From: Serpula lacrymans var. lacrymans S7.9
Lineage: Eukaryota; Basidiomycota; Agaricomycetes; Boletales; Serpulaceae
DNA length: 64,000 bases
NCBI RefSeq assembly: GCF_000218685.1
Contig: NW_006763291.1
Location: 186,001 to 250,000, forward strand
Direction: 5' to 3'
Shown here: in pieces, positions 21,561 through 33,863 of the stretch
How positions within the stretch are numbered: position 1 is the stretch's first letter
How the letters are laid out: every line of letters starts with the position of its first letter
Program-made: the position numbers and the translations under genes
The notes under the pieces: generated by a model
Databases searched by the model: none
Seen by the model: only the letters and a program-made list of their open reading frames with translations
Told to the model about the DNA's origin: nothing

Positions 21561-23246
21561 ACCTTTGCTTTCATATATTATGTAAGTAACTGATCTGTGG
21601 AACCAAATTCAGGGAACTCTTTACCTCAAATGTTATTGGCCAATGAATAATAGATTGTAAAGTGCAATCAGATTTGAATCATTACCAGAAACATATTGAC
21701 GTTTACCATCTGCCATCTACATTACAAGCATGAACACGGTCAACATGAGTATCAAAATCCAAAGTGAGCAGGTGTAAAGATCCTTCCTTTTAAGTGGAAT
21801 GTTTACACACTTCTAATAGCAAGACCAGCGGGAACAACAAGATCACATAGCAGTACAGGTCTGAGCCATCAAAAGAGAGTCTTGCACAACCATAATCCAC
21901 TGAGGAAACATCACAGTCTAAGATGGCCAGATGAACATGAAAAGTGTTATATCCCATTGATGCTCTCCTGGAAATGCGATATTGATACATATCCGCACTT
22001 GGATTATCCTTACGTCGACGAGATAATATTGTTGTTCAATCTTGCTAAAACCCGCCTGCAAAAACATATTCTTCTCCTGAATCTTCAAAAAGGCGGCATC
22101 ACCACAGTCAAAGACATCATATTCATTGATCCTACTTGGATCTATTACTGAACTGATATTCCTGTGGGCAACATCATGAAATTTTTCCTGGAGGCACGGA
22201 GGGTTTTGCTGGAATTTCACCATCAAAAGCAGGCTGAAATTGATCAGTATGAGACTTTGCTTCGGGAAGGTAGAGAGATGATAAAGTAAATTCACCTCTT
22301 CAATTCCCTTTGATGGACACTGATTCAATGTCCTCAACAGCTTTTGCACAGGTAAACATGAAGGTCAAAAGAAAGACGGCTGGGACTTGGAGCCCAAATA
22401 TGACCCAGAAGTCATAAATGAACAGTCCTCCATCTCCATTCTCTAGCGTTGGTTATGTAGGCTAGATAGCTTACTTTGGGATGAGTTTACTACTGTACTA
22501 AGATGGGTCACCTGTACTTCAGCTGAGAAGCTCCGAGATATCTGAGGGAGGAGGGCAAATTAGTCCATAATAATAGGAAATTGAGCATGATTATACCGAA
22601 CCTTTGTAGAGCCTCACGAGAATATGTATGAAGCATACAATATGACAGAGGATGACCTCCAAATGATAGAGTTTTTGAGAGAGAATGGGGAATCTCTATT
22701 AGTAGCTGTTGTTCATTACATTACATTATTTTGATTTGGACATTTAGTGTATTGGCACTTACTATGAGCAAATCCCTGTAGAGCTGCCTCCAGATCTTTG
22801 AGAAACTTCTACAAGCAAGTGTATCAGCGTGATTTATCTATCACTGTGTTAAGGATGAAGCATTTAATCTAAAAAAGATATCTGAGAATGGAAGAAATGG
22901 AAAGCAGAATGGCTAAGAGAAGTAAACCAAGAAACATAGAAAGAAAAATGTAAAAAGCAAACTGAACCCATTCAGAATCAAAGAACCAAACCTCACGCCC
23001 GACTATACTAAATTTGCCCCATGCGACAGTCAAAGAAGCGTTCAAGGACATTGAGAACTGGTCCGCCTATGTGACCATAAGGGAAAATGATAATGAATAA
23101 ATGTAGTAAAATGTGAGATGTACCCTGTTCAAGACTTGAGTTTCCTCGGAATCATGTTCTCTTGATGGGTGATGGGTGACAATTGATGCACCTGTGGTGA
23201 TGGGCTGGCAACGAGGATGAATGACTGTGGGCGAACTCACTCACCG

Positions 23247-23366
23247 TCTGTGCGACCACCGAACGACTCTCCCCCACCTGCACAACCAATGTGCAACTCT
23301 CCTTCACCTGTAGGACCGTCTCCCAATTCTCTTCCGCCTATGCAACGACCAAATGGCTCTCTTCGG
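23247..23366 (+). repeat. Four-unit 30-bp minisatellite, open in one frame
   Basis: Units 23247-23276, 23277-23306, 23307-23336 and 23337-23366 share the form CCTGxxxxACC..CAACTCTCC. In the plus frame that begins at ATG 23217 they encode a Pro/Ser-rich decapeptide repeat (SVRPPNDSPP, PAQPMCNSPS, PVGPSPNSLP), ending in a TGA just after the last unit. It may be the low-complexity part of a lost protein. Confidence 0.6.
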
Positions 23367-24624
23367 TGAGCATTATGTTGTTGGTGGACTCGGGGGTAGT
23401 GGGACACAATAAACTACTCAACGGCAGTGAAAATAGCGTAAATAGGTGGGAATGCGAGCTTGCCTTTGACTCACAGACATACTTGCAGGCACATGGGTAG
23501 GCGTCAAAATAAGATAATGAGATGAGATAAAGACTTACCCCACAATTAAATGACGGCGTGTATTGACTACTGTAAGAGGGCAATGATGATACAGCGAAGA
23601 GTGAGTAAAGGACAGAAGGAAAGACCGGCCCGTGGGTAATGTGACTCCAAATTTGGACGTTCTCTGCGTGGCCACTGCAGTCACCGGGAGTTTTTGATCT
23701 GAACACGGGGATTGCCAAAGTCACGCCACACTTACTCACTGTCAACGTTGCACACTAGTGATTGGGATGATTATTGCGATAATAGACATCGCGGACAGGA
23801 TTTGATGATAGAACCCACCAGGAAAACCAGAGCGAATAATCTGATATGCTTGTGCATATACAGGGAAAATGTGAATGTGTGTACCATGAGTAAGCATAGA
23901 TTGAGGAGACAGTGAGCAAAAAAAACATACCAAAATATAGGAGTCCAACACAATAGGAGTGTGGGACATGGTCTGGAAAATTCAGATATGCAATTGCCCA
24001 TCAGTTTCACATCTGCAAGAAAACAAGATCATTCAGTAGGAGTGTAAATGCACCTTAGCACAACCAAATCACTTCCAAGGGCAACATTGATAAAACATGG
24101 CAAAGAAGAGAACCTGACCTTGGTGTGGGTATCTTCATGTTCAATTTGAGTGCTATGTATTGATGGTTATTCTGAATAACTTTCAAGATTTTAGCAAGTA
24201 TGTCATCACAACAAAGGTACATGCGGGATTCATGTGGATTCTAAATCCTCAAGCATTCTCAGGCATCAAAAGGGAAGGTTAGGGGAGGTCTGCTCAACTG
24301 CACTCCCTACTAGTAACATGGCAGTACAAGCGCAATTTCAAGATGCCCATAATCGGATTCTCAATCATGCAAGGAGTCATGTGTGAGAAGAGAAGAGCTG
24401 CCTTACTGCCAAATCCCTGCCGGGTCACCACAAATTCAGGGTCACCTATTCCTTTTCAGTGTACCATATTCTGAATATTACATTGTGTTAGAATATACTC
24501 TGACATACCAATACCCCATAGGATAATACCTCTGATTTGTAAGCCAGCCCAGTATGCAGCAGCTATTCTGTGTAAGACATCTGTGGTTGCATGTCATGTT
24601 TAAGATCCTACATTGTATAACCTT

Positions 24625-24697
24625 GGCCATATAGCTCAATTGGTAGAGCAGCTGGCATGTATCCAGAAGGTTCCAGGTTCAATCCCTGGTCTGGTCA
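24625..24697 (+). tRNA. tRNA-like sequence, probably a pseudogene or SINE head
   Basis: A 73-base cloverleaf can be drawn. The D arm GCTC/GAGC has the loop AATTGGTA. The T arm CCAGG/CCTGG has the loop TTCAATC. The A box (TAGCTCAATTGGTAGAGC) and B box (GGTTCAATCCC) are good. Against function, acceptor pair 6-67 is T.C, pair 27-43 is G.A, and the anticodon loop CATGTAT has A instead of the invariant T at position 33 (anticodon would read TGT). No poly-T terminator follows directly. Confidence 0.5.
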
Positions 24698-25580
24698 ATA
24701 TCCAATTTTATCACATTGTACGGGGACTAAGGCATTCGAAGGCAGGAAGCCGTTGAGGCTCTGCTGATCGTGATATTGCGTGGATGCATATCCCTGCTGA
24801 GAGTGCTGAGAATCATAGCATTGCTGAGGGTCAACATAATGCCAGAACTCAGTTGGTTGGAGGGAGTCAATGTGATGATCAAACTCAACATGGCATTTTA
24901 CAGATTTGAGCTGGCTGTGTGCTCCAGCGCATTGCTGATCTTGCACATACTTGTTTTTATCCCAAGACGCAATCATGCTCTGAAAACACTTATAAGCATG
25001 CCTTTGGAAAATACAAAGATAACGGTAGTTGAGGACTTACACCAGGTGAAGTGTCCATCACGTTGGACTGAAAATCATCATTGAAAAAGCACCCACACTC
25101 TGATAACAAAGCTTGGTCAAAATCTTTGCGACGCATAAAAGGTTGCTGGAATTTGAGGGAGTGATGCATTGGTGAGACTTCAAACTGTTGATTATTGAGG
25201 CAGGGACTGAGACCCAAAGCCTGCTGGTTCTTGACACTTTGAAGCCAGTCAGATTCCTGCCTGGTGTCTTGATGTAAGTAATGCTGTTGACCCGGGAGTC
25301 CCTAGTACAATTCAGTATCTTGTTGATTCTCTGTACCACGGTAGAAATCACAAACCTGCTTCCCTTCAACGCCTCCGCAGAAGCTAGACTCTTGCTTAAA
25401 ACGGGTACTTTGCCATTCCATGGCTTCCCTACGCCGCCGCTTGGGTTTGACAGACTTGAACCATATTGTATTACTTAACCTACCCAGACCCCCAGTGGCA
25501 CTTACAGTATGATCCATATCCGAGTCAACCATTGTCACGTCCAACTCCGAGTCCTGCTGGTAATCCATAGTAAAGTCCAT
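24695..25580 (-). pseudogene. Gln/His-rich hypothetical protein, interrupted
   Basis: A plausible start at 25580 (MDFTMDYQQDSELDVTMVDS) gives an acidic N-terminus. Then come a basic patch (SVKPKRRRREAMEW) and a long Gln/His-rich C-terminus in which HSQQ, YHDQQ and DPQQ recur (STQYHDQQSLNGF). Introns near 25445-25507 and 24976-25055 have usable ends. A TAG at about 25310 (ELY-stop-GLPGQQ) interrupts the read between two otherwise open parts. The layout, acidic then basic then Gln-rich, resembles a regulator or a DNA-binding accessory protein, but no domain is recognisable. It is divergent from the small coiled-coil ORF and the Plavaka-type transposase to its right. Confidence 0.35.
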
Positions 25581-26197
25581 AGTATAAGTCGCACCGTGGA
25601 TGCAAATTGTCAACAATGCTGCATGTAAGTAGCTGAGGCTCGCCGTGGTCGCCAAAAGGTTGTGACAAGACTTGGATGGCTTGACTTGGCAGAATTGCCT
25701 TTGGGTGATCCGTCTTGACAGTGCCAGCAGATTCAAGTGGGATTTTAAGAACATTGGCAGCACGATGACCAAAAGCTTGGGGATTGCAACTTACACAGAG
25801 ATATTCCCCTGAGTTATGCAACATCGTTGTGAAGCATGATTTAGCCAACAGTCGTCAAAGTGGAATTACATCTAAGATTACATCATGAATCAATTAAAAG
25901 CGCACAGCGCTTGGCAATTACTTTACAACTGGCATGGTTGAGGTCCAACCTGCATGACAGCAAGTCGCTGTCACCAATCCGAGGCGGGAATGCTTCTCCA
26001 CCAGTATTTGTTGTTCCAAGTTGGCAAATCCCACCAAACTGCCGGGGTATGGGTCCAACCTTGCCAACAGCAACAATATTGCTTCACTACTGACATTGGA
26101 TTGTAGGATCTGTGAGAGCCCATCAATGTTGAAGGGGTTAAAGTCGTACGTTTCTGTATAAAAAGAAGAAGTTAAACACTATCTAAATATCAAACTA

Positions 26198-26740
26198 TTG
26201 TTGCCGCACTCGCTCGCACCTTATCACATTACTATGATAGCTGATATGCACGTGAATAACTCACTGGCAGATGATTTGGACCACTCCGCCCGTGTACAAC
26301 CTCCAAATTCAACCTCTAGCAACAACAACACACATTCTCACAGTGAGTTTTGCACCGAACCTGCATGCCAACAGGCCACCTGGTTTCAATTGTAAGTTTG
26401 TTCAATCTATCCAAAATTCAGACGCCAAAACTGACCAACATCAAGTTCAGGCCAGTTGAAAAGATAGGATTTTGGATAATCTTCCCTCTGGTACTATGTA
26501 AAACTTCCCTCTGAGAACATTCTTTAACTCTCAAATTGCTTCTTACATACAGAATACAAAAAACTTTTAGCTTCAAAAGTTGCAATGTTGACGGACAACG
26601 AGGCATTGTGTGATGAGAACAACAGATTATTGGAGGCAATAGCCCGCTTGCGCACAAACACAAGTTTACTGAGATCTCAGCGCAAGAGGTGGGAGCATAG
26701 ATGGGCGGATGAAGCTTGTCAATGTGAACTCTATAGGTGA
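26198..26740 (+). CDS. Small coiled-coil ORF upstream of the Plavaka-type transposase
   Basis: A first exon (26198 or 26231 to 26391) encodes a Ser/Asn-rich N-terminus with CTEPACQQATWFQL. A GTAAGT..ACAG intron at 26392-26552 follows, then an exon ending in TGA at 26738-26740. The second exon holds a leucine-heptad coiled coil (AMLTDNEALCDENNRLLEAI, then ARLRTNTSLLRSQ). The phase across the intron does not fit, so either the boundary is misjudged or there is a one-base error. Another short coiled-coil stretch (KREEKLEKLRARFTALNRL) lies at 27085-27140 in front of the transposase. I do not recognise the family; an accessory role for the adjacent element is inference. Confidence 0.35.
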
Positions 26741-27069
26741 CATGTACCTGGGGAGGACTTGGTGCACTGTATTGAGGGATCACAGGTCAATGTCTCACGA
26801 ATTTCTGGTCCTTTCTGGATGACAGTGTACTGATTTAAGTTGGTGCATTTATTTTGCTTTTTTTCTGACTTCCTTACATTTCATTGAAGCTGATTCTACC
26901 ACTGCCATTCTGTAGGTATCAGCGCTTTAACCAGCAATTATTATGAAGGGCTTACCACTCCATTTTCTTTTCCTCTACATCTTTGCTATGTTATTATGCA
27001 GCAAACTTTGTGACCGTACATCCACCTGTCAACAAGGACTCAGTAAAAATTGACATTCTTGCAAGCTAT

Positions 27070-30000
27070 ACAAAGAATTGCAGGCTCATGCAGTAGAAAA
27101 ACGCGAGGAAAAACTTGAAAAGTTGAGGGCAAGGTTTACTGCGCTTAATAGATTGCGCAACACCTCCGCACCGTTATATCACACAAATACTGCCTTGTTG
27201 TGAGTAATTGCCGACATAAATTAATCTCTTAGCACCAAGTGATAATGTTTGCAGGGTCTCGGACAGGTTCGGCCATGGAGCTCTTGACTCAACATGTATC
27301 TCCACTTCTCTTCCTCCAACCTTCTTGTCATCATCCATGGTTGGGTTTCCTGATTCTACAGCATCCATATCACATCCTCATCGAGAAACATTTATACAGG
27401 ATTCTGGGAGTGATCAGTCCACCAGACTCCCTGATCTATACTGTGATAATATTCCTGAAGGACCTGCACCGATAGACGTTCCCGCAGAGCCTTCCACAAT
27501 TTCTAAAGTGCTGCTGTTTATTAGGGACAGAATAAGGACTTCCATAAACAAATTTGGCCTTGGTCATCAATATGCAAGCTGCCCCTCATATGATCCTGAA
27601 GACAAGATTAGCCCTCAAGATCTTTGGCAAGTAAGATATAGGGATCCCACAATGACCGGGGATACCACGGCATTGCAATCTAATCACTCATCCCACCCAG
27701 CTCCCTGGCCCTTTACTAATATGTCTATACATTGTATCATGAAGTGGATGATCACCGGCTCCCATCAAAAATCTGAGAGGGAGGTGACACAACTTGTCCA
27801 AGACATTATCTTGGCCCCGGACTTCAATATTAAGGACTTGCATAGCTTCAATGCCCGTCACGCAAACCAGGTTTTTGATCAGTCTGATTCTCCCAGTAAT
27901 GACCCTTTCACATATGATGGTTGGAAAGAGAGTGAAGTAAACATTTGTATTCCTACTAGGACGATGGATGCAAACGGAAATGGTAAAGTTTTCTCTATTC
28001 CTCACTTCAGATACTGCCCTATTACCTTGGGTCCTTCAATCGGTCCTTTCCGAGGTCTCTGCAAAGGGGCTTCATCTGTTTTCTTTCAAACAGTTTTGGG
28101 TTCCTCCCTCTGGTGGCCCTGAGAAGTGCATGTGCAACGAACTCTACACCTCTGATGCCTGGCTTGAAGCTTAGGAAAAGCTAAGCAGACAACCACCCGA
28201 ACCCGGATGCAAGTTGGAAAGGGTCATCACAGCCCTAATGTTCTGGTCGGACTCCACAAGTCTTGCATCATTTGGGAATGCCCAGGCACCTATTTACATG
28301 TATCTTGGCAACCTATCACAATACGCTCGCGGGAGGCTCACTTCCAGAGCATGTCAGCGTATTGCGTACATACCAACAGTAAGTTTATTTCGCTTATTCC
28401 ACAATTCTGGTGTTAAAATCCAGTAGCTGCCAGATAGCATCCAAAAGTTCTTATCAATAGTCGTTCAGCAAACGCAAAAGTCTACCGCTCTTATCACCCA
28501 TTGTTGTTGAGAGCTTATACATGAAGTCTGGAGGCTGCTTCTCGATTCCAATTTTATGCACCCGTACAAGCACGGCATAATTATCAAGTGTTTTGACGGG
28601 ATCTTCAGGAGATTCTATCCACAAATTTTTACCTACTCCGCAGACTACCCTGAAAAGTGAGTGCCAGTGCTTTGTGGACCCTCTTGTAGTTTGTTTACAT
28701 ATCATATGTACATAGGGTTATGCTCGCTGCAATCCAAGATATGGGAAAATGCCCATGTCCTTGCTGTTTGGTCCAGCTATCTAATTGTGATCAATCAGGC
28801 CTAGTTCACAATTTTCAAGCCTGACTTTTGCAAGCTTGTGTTTATGTTGCAGGAAAGGTGTCGCTCACTAGAGATTTTATCTACAAACAAGGTGTACCAG
28901 TCAACGGGAAAGCGGTCCAAGATTTATTACAGTCTGAATCTCTGGTGCCGACCATAGTATGTTTGTTCAGAACTCTGTTCACAAGTCTCCAAAAACATTT
29001 TAGAATGTGTTTGCAGAGAGGCTGACTCCTTTTGGTTTTGATTCTTTTCAGATCTCCGTGGTGGACTTAATGCACGAGTTTGAGCTTGGTGTATGGAAGT
29101 CAACCTTCACCCATCTCATCTGTCTTCTCTTTTCCATCAGTCACTCAGCCGTTGCTGATTTAGATGCAAGGTTTGTAAGCAAAATATATTTTGTAATTTA
29201 TCTGACTTCCTTATAGGTATCGTCAAATTCTTCCCTTTGGCCAAGGAAACATTTGCGCATTCGTTACGAATATATCTGAGATGAGAAAATTAGCAGCAAG
29301 GAACTTTGAGGATATACTGCAGGTATAGTTTTTCTATTTGTTCCGAGACATGCTTACTTATTGACCTGTAGTACTTTATGCCGGCTTTCAAAGGCTTATT
29401 TCCCCCAGAGCACGATAAAATAGTACAAACCCTCCTTTTCCGACTGTCTGAATGGCATGCACTTTCCAAGTTACATATTCGCACAAAATCTACTCTGGAA
29501 TTACTAGACACGGCGCTTAAAGCCCTTTGCAAGCAAGCCCGCCAATTTCAGGACATTACATGTTCAGCTTTCAAGACAATGGAATTACCACGTGAAAAGG
29601 CTGCTTGTCTTCGGAGGCTGAAAGACAAACCCACTCTGAGTAAGGCAGAAGGGACCGGTACCCGTAATAGGGTATTCAATCTGGGTACTTACAAGTTTCA
29701 TGCACTCGCAGACTACGTGCACACAATTTGCCTCTTTGGTTGCATGGACTCATATACCACACAAATAGCTGAGTTTACATCCCCTAAAAAACCTAATTAA
29801 ACCACAATAATACTTCTGTAATAGGTTGAATTAGCACATCGCTTGGTTAAGCACTTTTATAGGCGTACCAACAAAACGCAAGTCATAAAGCAGCTTTTGA
29901 TCCAAGAGCTGCGCCTCAGGAGGATGATGCGTAATGAGCCGGAACCTACCTTACACCCTCACCATCAAGCTCCCGAAGACACCCACAATAATGAAGGTGT

Positions 30001-31210
30001 TGAAAGGCTGGAACAAGGGTCCAACATCCAGGTGCACCATCACATATTGTCATATTGTCATAACCCCTTGGATCTCCACTCATTCCTTGGGAAGTTCCCT
30101 GTGGACAACCCTGCAATAATGGTACAAAATTCTGACGATAGTATAATCCATTGCACTGACTGTGAATTTACAGTCATTCATTCCTCAATTAAAAAGCCAC
30201 TTACTAGGATGTGTCATGAATCTCGAATATGATGGAGACAAAACTGACTTCACGCCCCTGCAGCGGAATGATCTTCAAATAGTCAATAATCATATATATT
30301 TGATGCAGCTTTTTCAAGTAAACTATGTTACATATAATGTCAAGCGCGATAGAGACTCACTCAACCCTCACATTGGTTGCAATGTCATGGTGAAGTCTCA
30401 CAAGAAAAACGCATCCCACCCCTTTTGGTACGCTAGGGTTCTTGGAGTGTTCCATACTCAAGATCTCCATGTTGGACCAAACACCATCAACTCCTCCGTT
30501 CAATACATGGAATTTTTATGGGTACGTTGGTATGCTAAGGTGACTGGTCACAGATTGGGTTTCAAGGTTGCTCAGTTACCCAAGATTGGTTTTGTAGATT
30601 CGGGGGATAAGGTCTCTCAATTTGGCTTCTTGGACCCTTTGCTGGTTATTTGCAGTTGTAACCTCATCCCCGCCTTCCATGATGAACAAACCTCTGCCTT
30701 ATTGAGGCCAGGCCCATCTGCTAGCCATGCTCCTGGTGAGTCCGATGATTAGAGCGCATATTATGTTAACATGTAAGTTTTTCCTTCCCTGTTGACTGTT
30801 TATATTGGCTTACCAAGAGCAGTTTTGTTGATTGCAACATGTTCATGAGATTCTGTGGGGGTGGCATTAGCCATATGGCTTGCTCGCAATTGGTCTTGAG
30901 CAAAGATATAGTCGACAAGGCATCTGACAAGGAGGAGGATGTGACGGTGCACAGTAGAAGACCTTAGAGGGAGTGTATAGCTGGAGTTTACAGATCAATT
31001 CAGGCAGACCAACCAACCACCAGTGGGGCAAGGTCAGCAGAGAAAAGGCTGGCATTTGATGGGGTCCAGGTGATGGAGGACAAAGACGAGGTTGACCCCG
31101 AAGAGGAGGATATGGACATCAATGCCGTGGAAATGGACTTTGATGATGGGGAGTTTGATGACAACAACAAGGACAAGCCTGATATATTTGACAATTTTGA
31201 TGACTTATGA
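27070..31210 (+). pseudogene. Plavaka-type transposase (agaricomycete CACTA-related), broken
   Basis: Recognised from a long chain of remembered blocks in order: YASCPSYDPEDKISPQDLW near 27570, NARHANQVFDQSD near 27850, NELYTSDAWLEA near 28140, LERVITALMFWSDSTSLASF near 28215, MYLGNLSQYARGRLTSRACQ, ELIHEVWRLLLDS-type sequence near 28500, CPCPCCLV near 28755, ERLTPFGFDSFQISVVDLMH then EFELGVWKSTFTHLI near 29030, MRKLAARNFEDILQ near 29283, LGTYKFHALADYVHTI near 29685, VKHFYRRTNK near 29844, and NMFMRFCGGGISH near 30838. It ends in a very acidic tail (DFDDGEFDDNNKDKPDIFD) at 31210. At least ten introns. It is dead: a frame change near 28070, a TAG at 28172 (expected Gln or His), a TAG at 30750 where Trp is usual, and a TAG near 30965. 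Confidence 0.75.
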
Positions 31211-31214
31211 TGCA

Positions 31215-32861
31215 GTATCTTCATTTCAACACCTCTTTCGCTTTACATTACAGATCCCCCATGCCAGTATATCACTCAGTAACTTGGAACTATTTCATAG
31301 TGGCTTCTCACTATCTTGTTCATGTGAAACATGGACATTGATAATTAGGATGCTATATAGTACATGTACTTGGAACCAACCTGTAGACTTTTGCTCTCAG
31401 AAAGCTTGACACTAATATTGAAATATCACTGTACTGTGTGTGATTGCTGAATCCACTGAGTTGGATATCGTAGTCATGGCACCAAATTTATTACTAAGTT
31501 TACCTTGTAATTACAAATGGCTAGAAAGCCAAGTCAAATCAGATACTATACTTACCAAGAAGTTGTAAGGTGTCGCATTTTTTATCCCTAGCAAATCGAG
31601 CTTGGAGCACCCGCGGACCATTATGGGTGCAAATATCATAAGCTCAAAAAATTACGAAGACTTCATCATGCCATTGTCGACATCTGACATATATTAGGTG
31701 TTAGAGATACCATTTATTGCAAGTGCAAAACAATTGATGGCTTTGCTATATAGTTTGAAAGAACTCACATTGTTAAATCTCTATTGATAGGCTTATTGTG
31801 GACTCAGCATATTGTGATATAATTACTGCACAGTCATAAATATTGACGTGAATTGAACTGCACTGATAAAGAGTTGTAGACAACTGACATTAGTTGACCA
31901 TTGTGGATATGAATATCATGAACTAAAAAAGTCATGTTAACCTTGTCACGTTATTGCAGATGTCCCACCCTTGTTGAGCTTATTGGAGGGAGTTATCGTA
32001 AGCTCAAAAATTTGAACGTCATTGCAATATAGTTGAAAGGAACTTACACTAATGGTTCTTCATGGATGCGCCTGTCATCAGATCAGATTGTTGCAATTGC
32101 ATTATTGTTCAGTTGTGTACCAAGAAAATTGAGCGGTCATTCAGATATAAGGTTCTAATGGACAGGAATTATTGTGACGTTTTACAATGCCTTGGAATTC
32201 ATTTATATTCCGCTAACAAAAATGAAAATCTGAATAACATATCAACTGGGTTACATTCTCATATACCTTGAGTATAACAGCCACAATCATGTCAGGATAT
32301 GTACAAACCACGAAATGCCATATCATGATCATTGGGGTTTCTTGATGAGACTATGGCCCACAAATGCCACCCAATGTTTTACACAAACTATTGACTAGTT
32401 CTCCCAGACCATCATTCCTGCCGAACTTGGTTTCTCTATCCCCTTTACCTTACACAACCACCCTCGATGGAGCAGCTTGCTCAAGTCATTGAGACCGAGT
32501 GTCACTTTTCTTCGAGTAAGCCTTCCACCAACAATGTCCCAGGTAGACAAGGACCTTCTGATGGCAAATATTTTGGAAAGGATTACTCTATTGCAACATC
32601 TAATCATAGGCCATGGTATGCTCCTCCTCTGTTATTGTTTTGGCACATCTCATCGGAGAATGTAGCTTGTGCAAATTGATTTATGAGTTTTAAATTAATC
32701 CTTTCTCTTGCCTCTCTATCCCACCTAGAAAATCTGACTTTGCACTCAGCAATAGACTGTTATTCTAGTTGTGATTGCTCTTGAGATTCACATGACAGTA
32801 CCAGCGCATTCTCCTCATTATGCAACATCACTTTTGATAAGATGTCTCTTCTTGCACTTTA
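31215..32861. other. AT-rich non-coding flank with degenerate repeats
   Basis: No gene seen. A word ATATCATAAGCTCAAAAAAT recurs in degenerate form near 31633, 31912 and 31994. A second word, ATAGTTTGAAAGAACTCACA, recurs near 31751 and 32026. These may be subterminal repeats of the adjacent Plavaka-type element. Confidence 0.4.
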
Positions 32862-33305
32862 TTGAACCTCATTCAATCAAACCATTTGGACCACCTGGAC
32901 ATTCATTTCCGTGGGCTAGTCAATATCACGTTGCTTGCTGATTTTCTGCAGCAACTGAACTCCTATCCCTCCTGGCACACCTCCTTGCAGTGTGTCCGTC
33001 TAACTACGGCTCGTAGTACGGCCTCCTCTCTGGGCATACACCACCTGTTTGCTTTCAAATATATCATATCCCTCCATCTTCAAAATATAAGCACCCTGTT
33101 AGATGATGACACATTGAAGATGGTGGCAGAGACTTGGCCTTGTCTGCAAAGCCTTGCTGTAAGGGACCACAATCGACACTCATTGACAGTCTCTTTAAGT
33201 GGCTTCCTCTCCCTTGTCACCCAATGTCCAGCTCTTGCCAATTTATCTTTCAGACTTGATGCCACATCTATTCCTCCACTTCCAGAAAACTTACTACACA
33301 ATCAA
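32862..33305 (+). pseudogene. F-box/LRR-like protein fragment
   Basis: This open stretch of about 148 codons shows the leucine-rich pattern of agaricomycete F-box-associated proteins: IISLHLQNISTLLDDDTLKM, AETWPCLQSLAV, LSGFLSLVTQCPALANLSF, then DATSIPPLPE. These proteins normally run 450-600 residues, with an F-box at the N-terminus and this part near the C-terminus. A preceding short frame at 32467-32600 (SVTFLRVSLPPTMSQ) could be part of the same gene in another frame. The read stops at 33312. The usual tail is absent, so this is most likely a gene fragment stranded between mobile elements. Confidence 0.5.
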
Positions 33306-33863
33306 AAGCATTGAATACCCTGGATAGCCTATGTATATCTGTTGCAAAAATCCATTTTTCATGATTTGGCTGAATGCAGCCTGATAATGCTGTAAAATAT
33401 TTGGATAACATATTAGATACAAAACGCTGTGGACAGGTTTGATCAGATACCTGTAAGGATAATACGTGTGATGAGTGTGAATACGCGCTAGCCACATTGA
33501 TTGCGCTGACACGGCTGATTGTGCTGAAGTGCCGGAGTATGCTGATCAAGCTCACCAGGGTGACCTGTTAACTCAGCCTGAGTGCTGTGATAAAGGATAT
33601 CCGTCGATTCAAGCAGAGGACACGGACAATGCTGGCCTGGTATTAGTAAGGCTTAATAGTCCTATTGTGTCTGGTTTGGCCTAATACAGAGTTTTTAATA
33701 CATGCTTTTGTTTGCTTTTTGCTGGTTTTCAATCTTAAAGCTTAATAGTAAAAAGAGACAACAGCCATAGTATTTCATTGTAAATAGTGTCTACTAGTTG
33801 TTAAAGTGATATCCCCAAGGCAGATTTGTATATTACAAAGCCATTAGTATCAGTAAATACTGT
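33306..33863. other. Non-coding, nothing recognised
   Basis: No ORF, repeat unit or RNA gene could be supported in this stretch. Confidence 0.4.

Larger units (their letters stand above)
21031..24624. other. Gene-poor region with fragments only
   Basis: No gene can be supported. A minus-strand 143-codon frame at 21918-22349 (FDCGDAAFLKIQEKNMFLQ) and a 60-codon frame at 22869-23051 with one strong membrane-like segment (FYIFLSMFLGLLLLAILL) are the only suggestive frames. Neither has recognisable homology or supporting splice context. Two repeat clusters in this stretch are listed separately. Confidence 0.4.

Noticed and set aside
21918..22349. A 143-codon gene on the minus strand
   Set aside because: No recognisable family, no splice context, and an ordinary chance length for AT-rich DNA.
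24625..24697. Calling this a functional tRNA-Thr (anticodon TGT)
   Set aside because: Position 33 is A, pairs 6-67 and 27-43 do not match, and there is no terminator. Listed only as tRNA-like.
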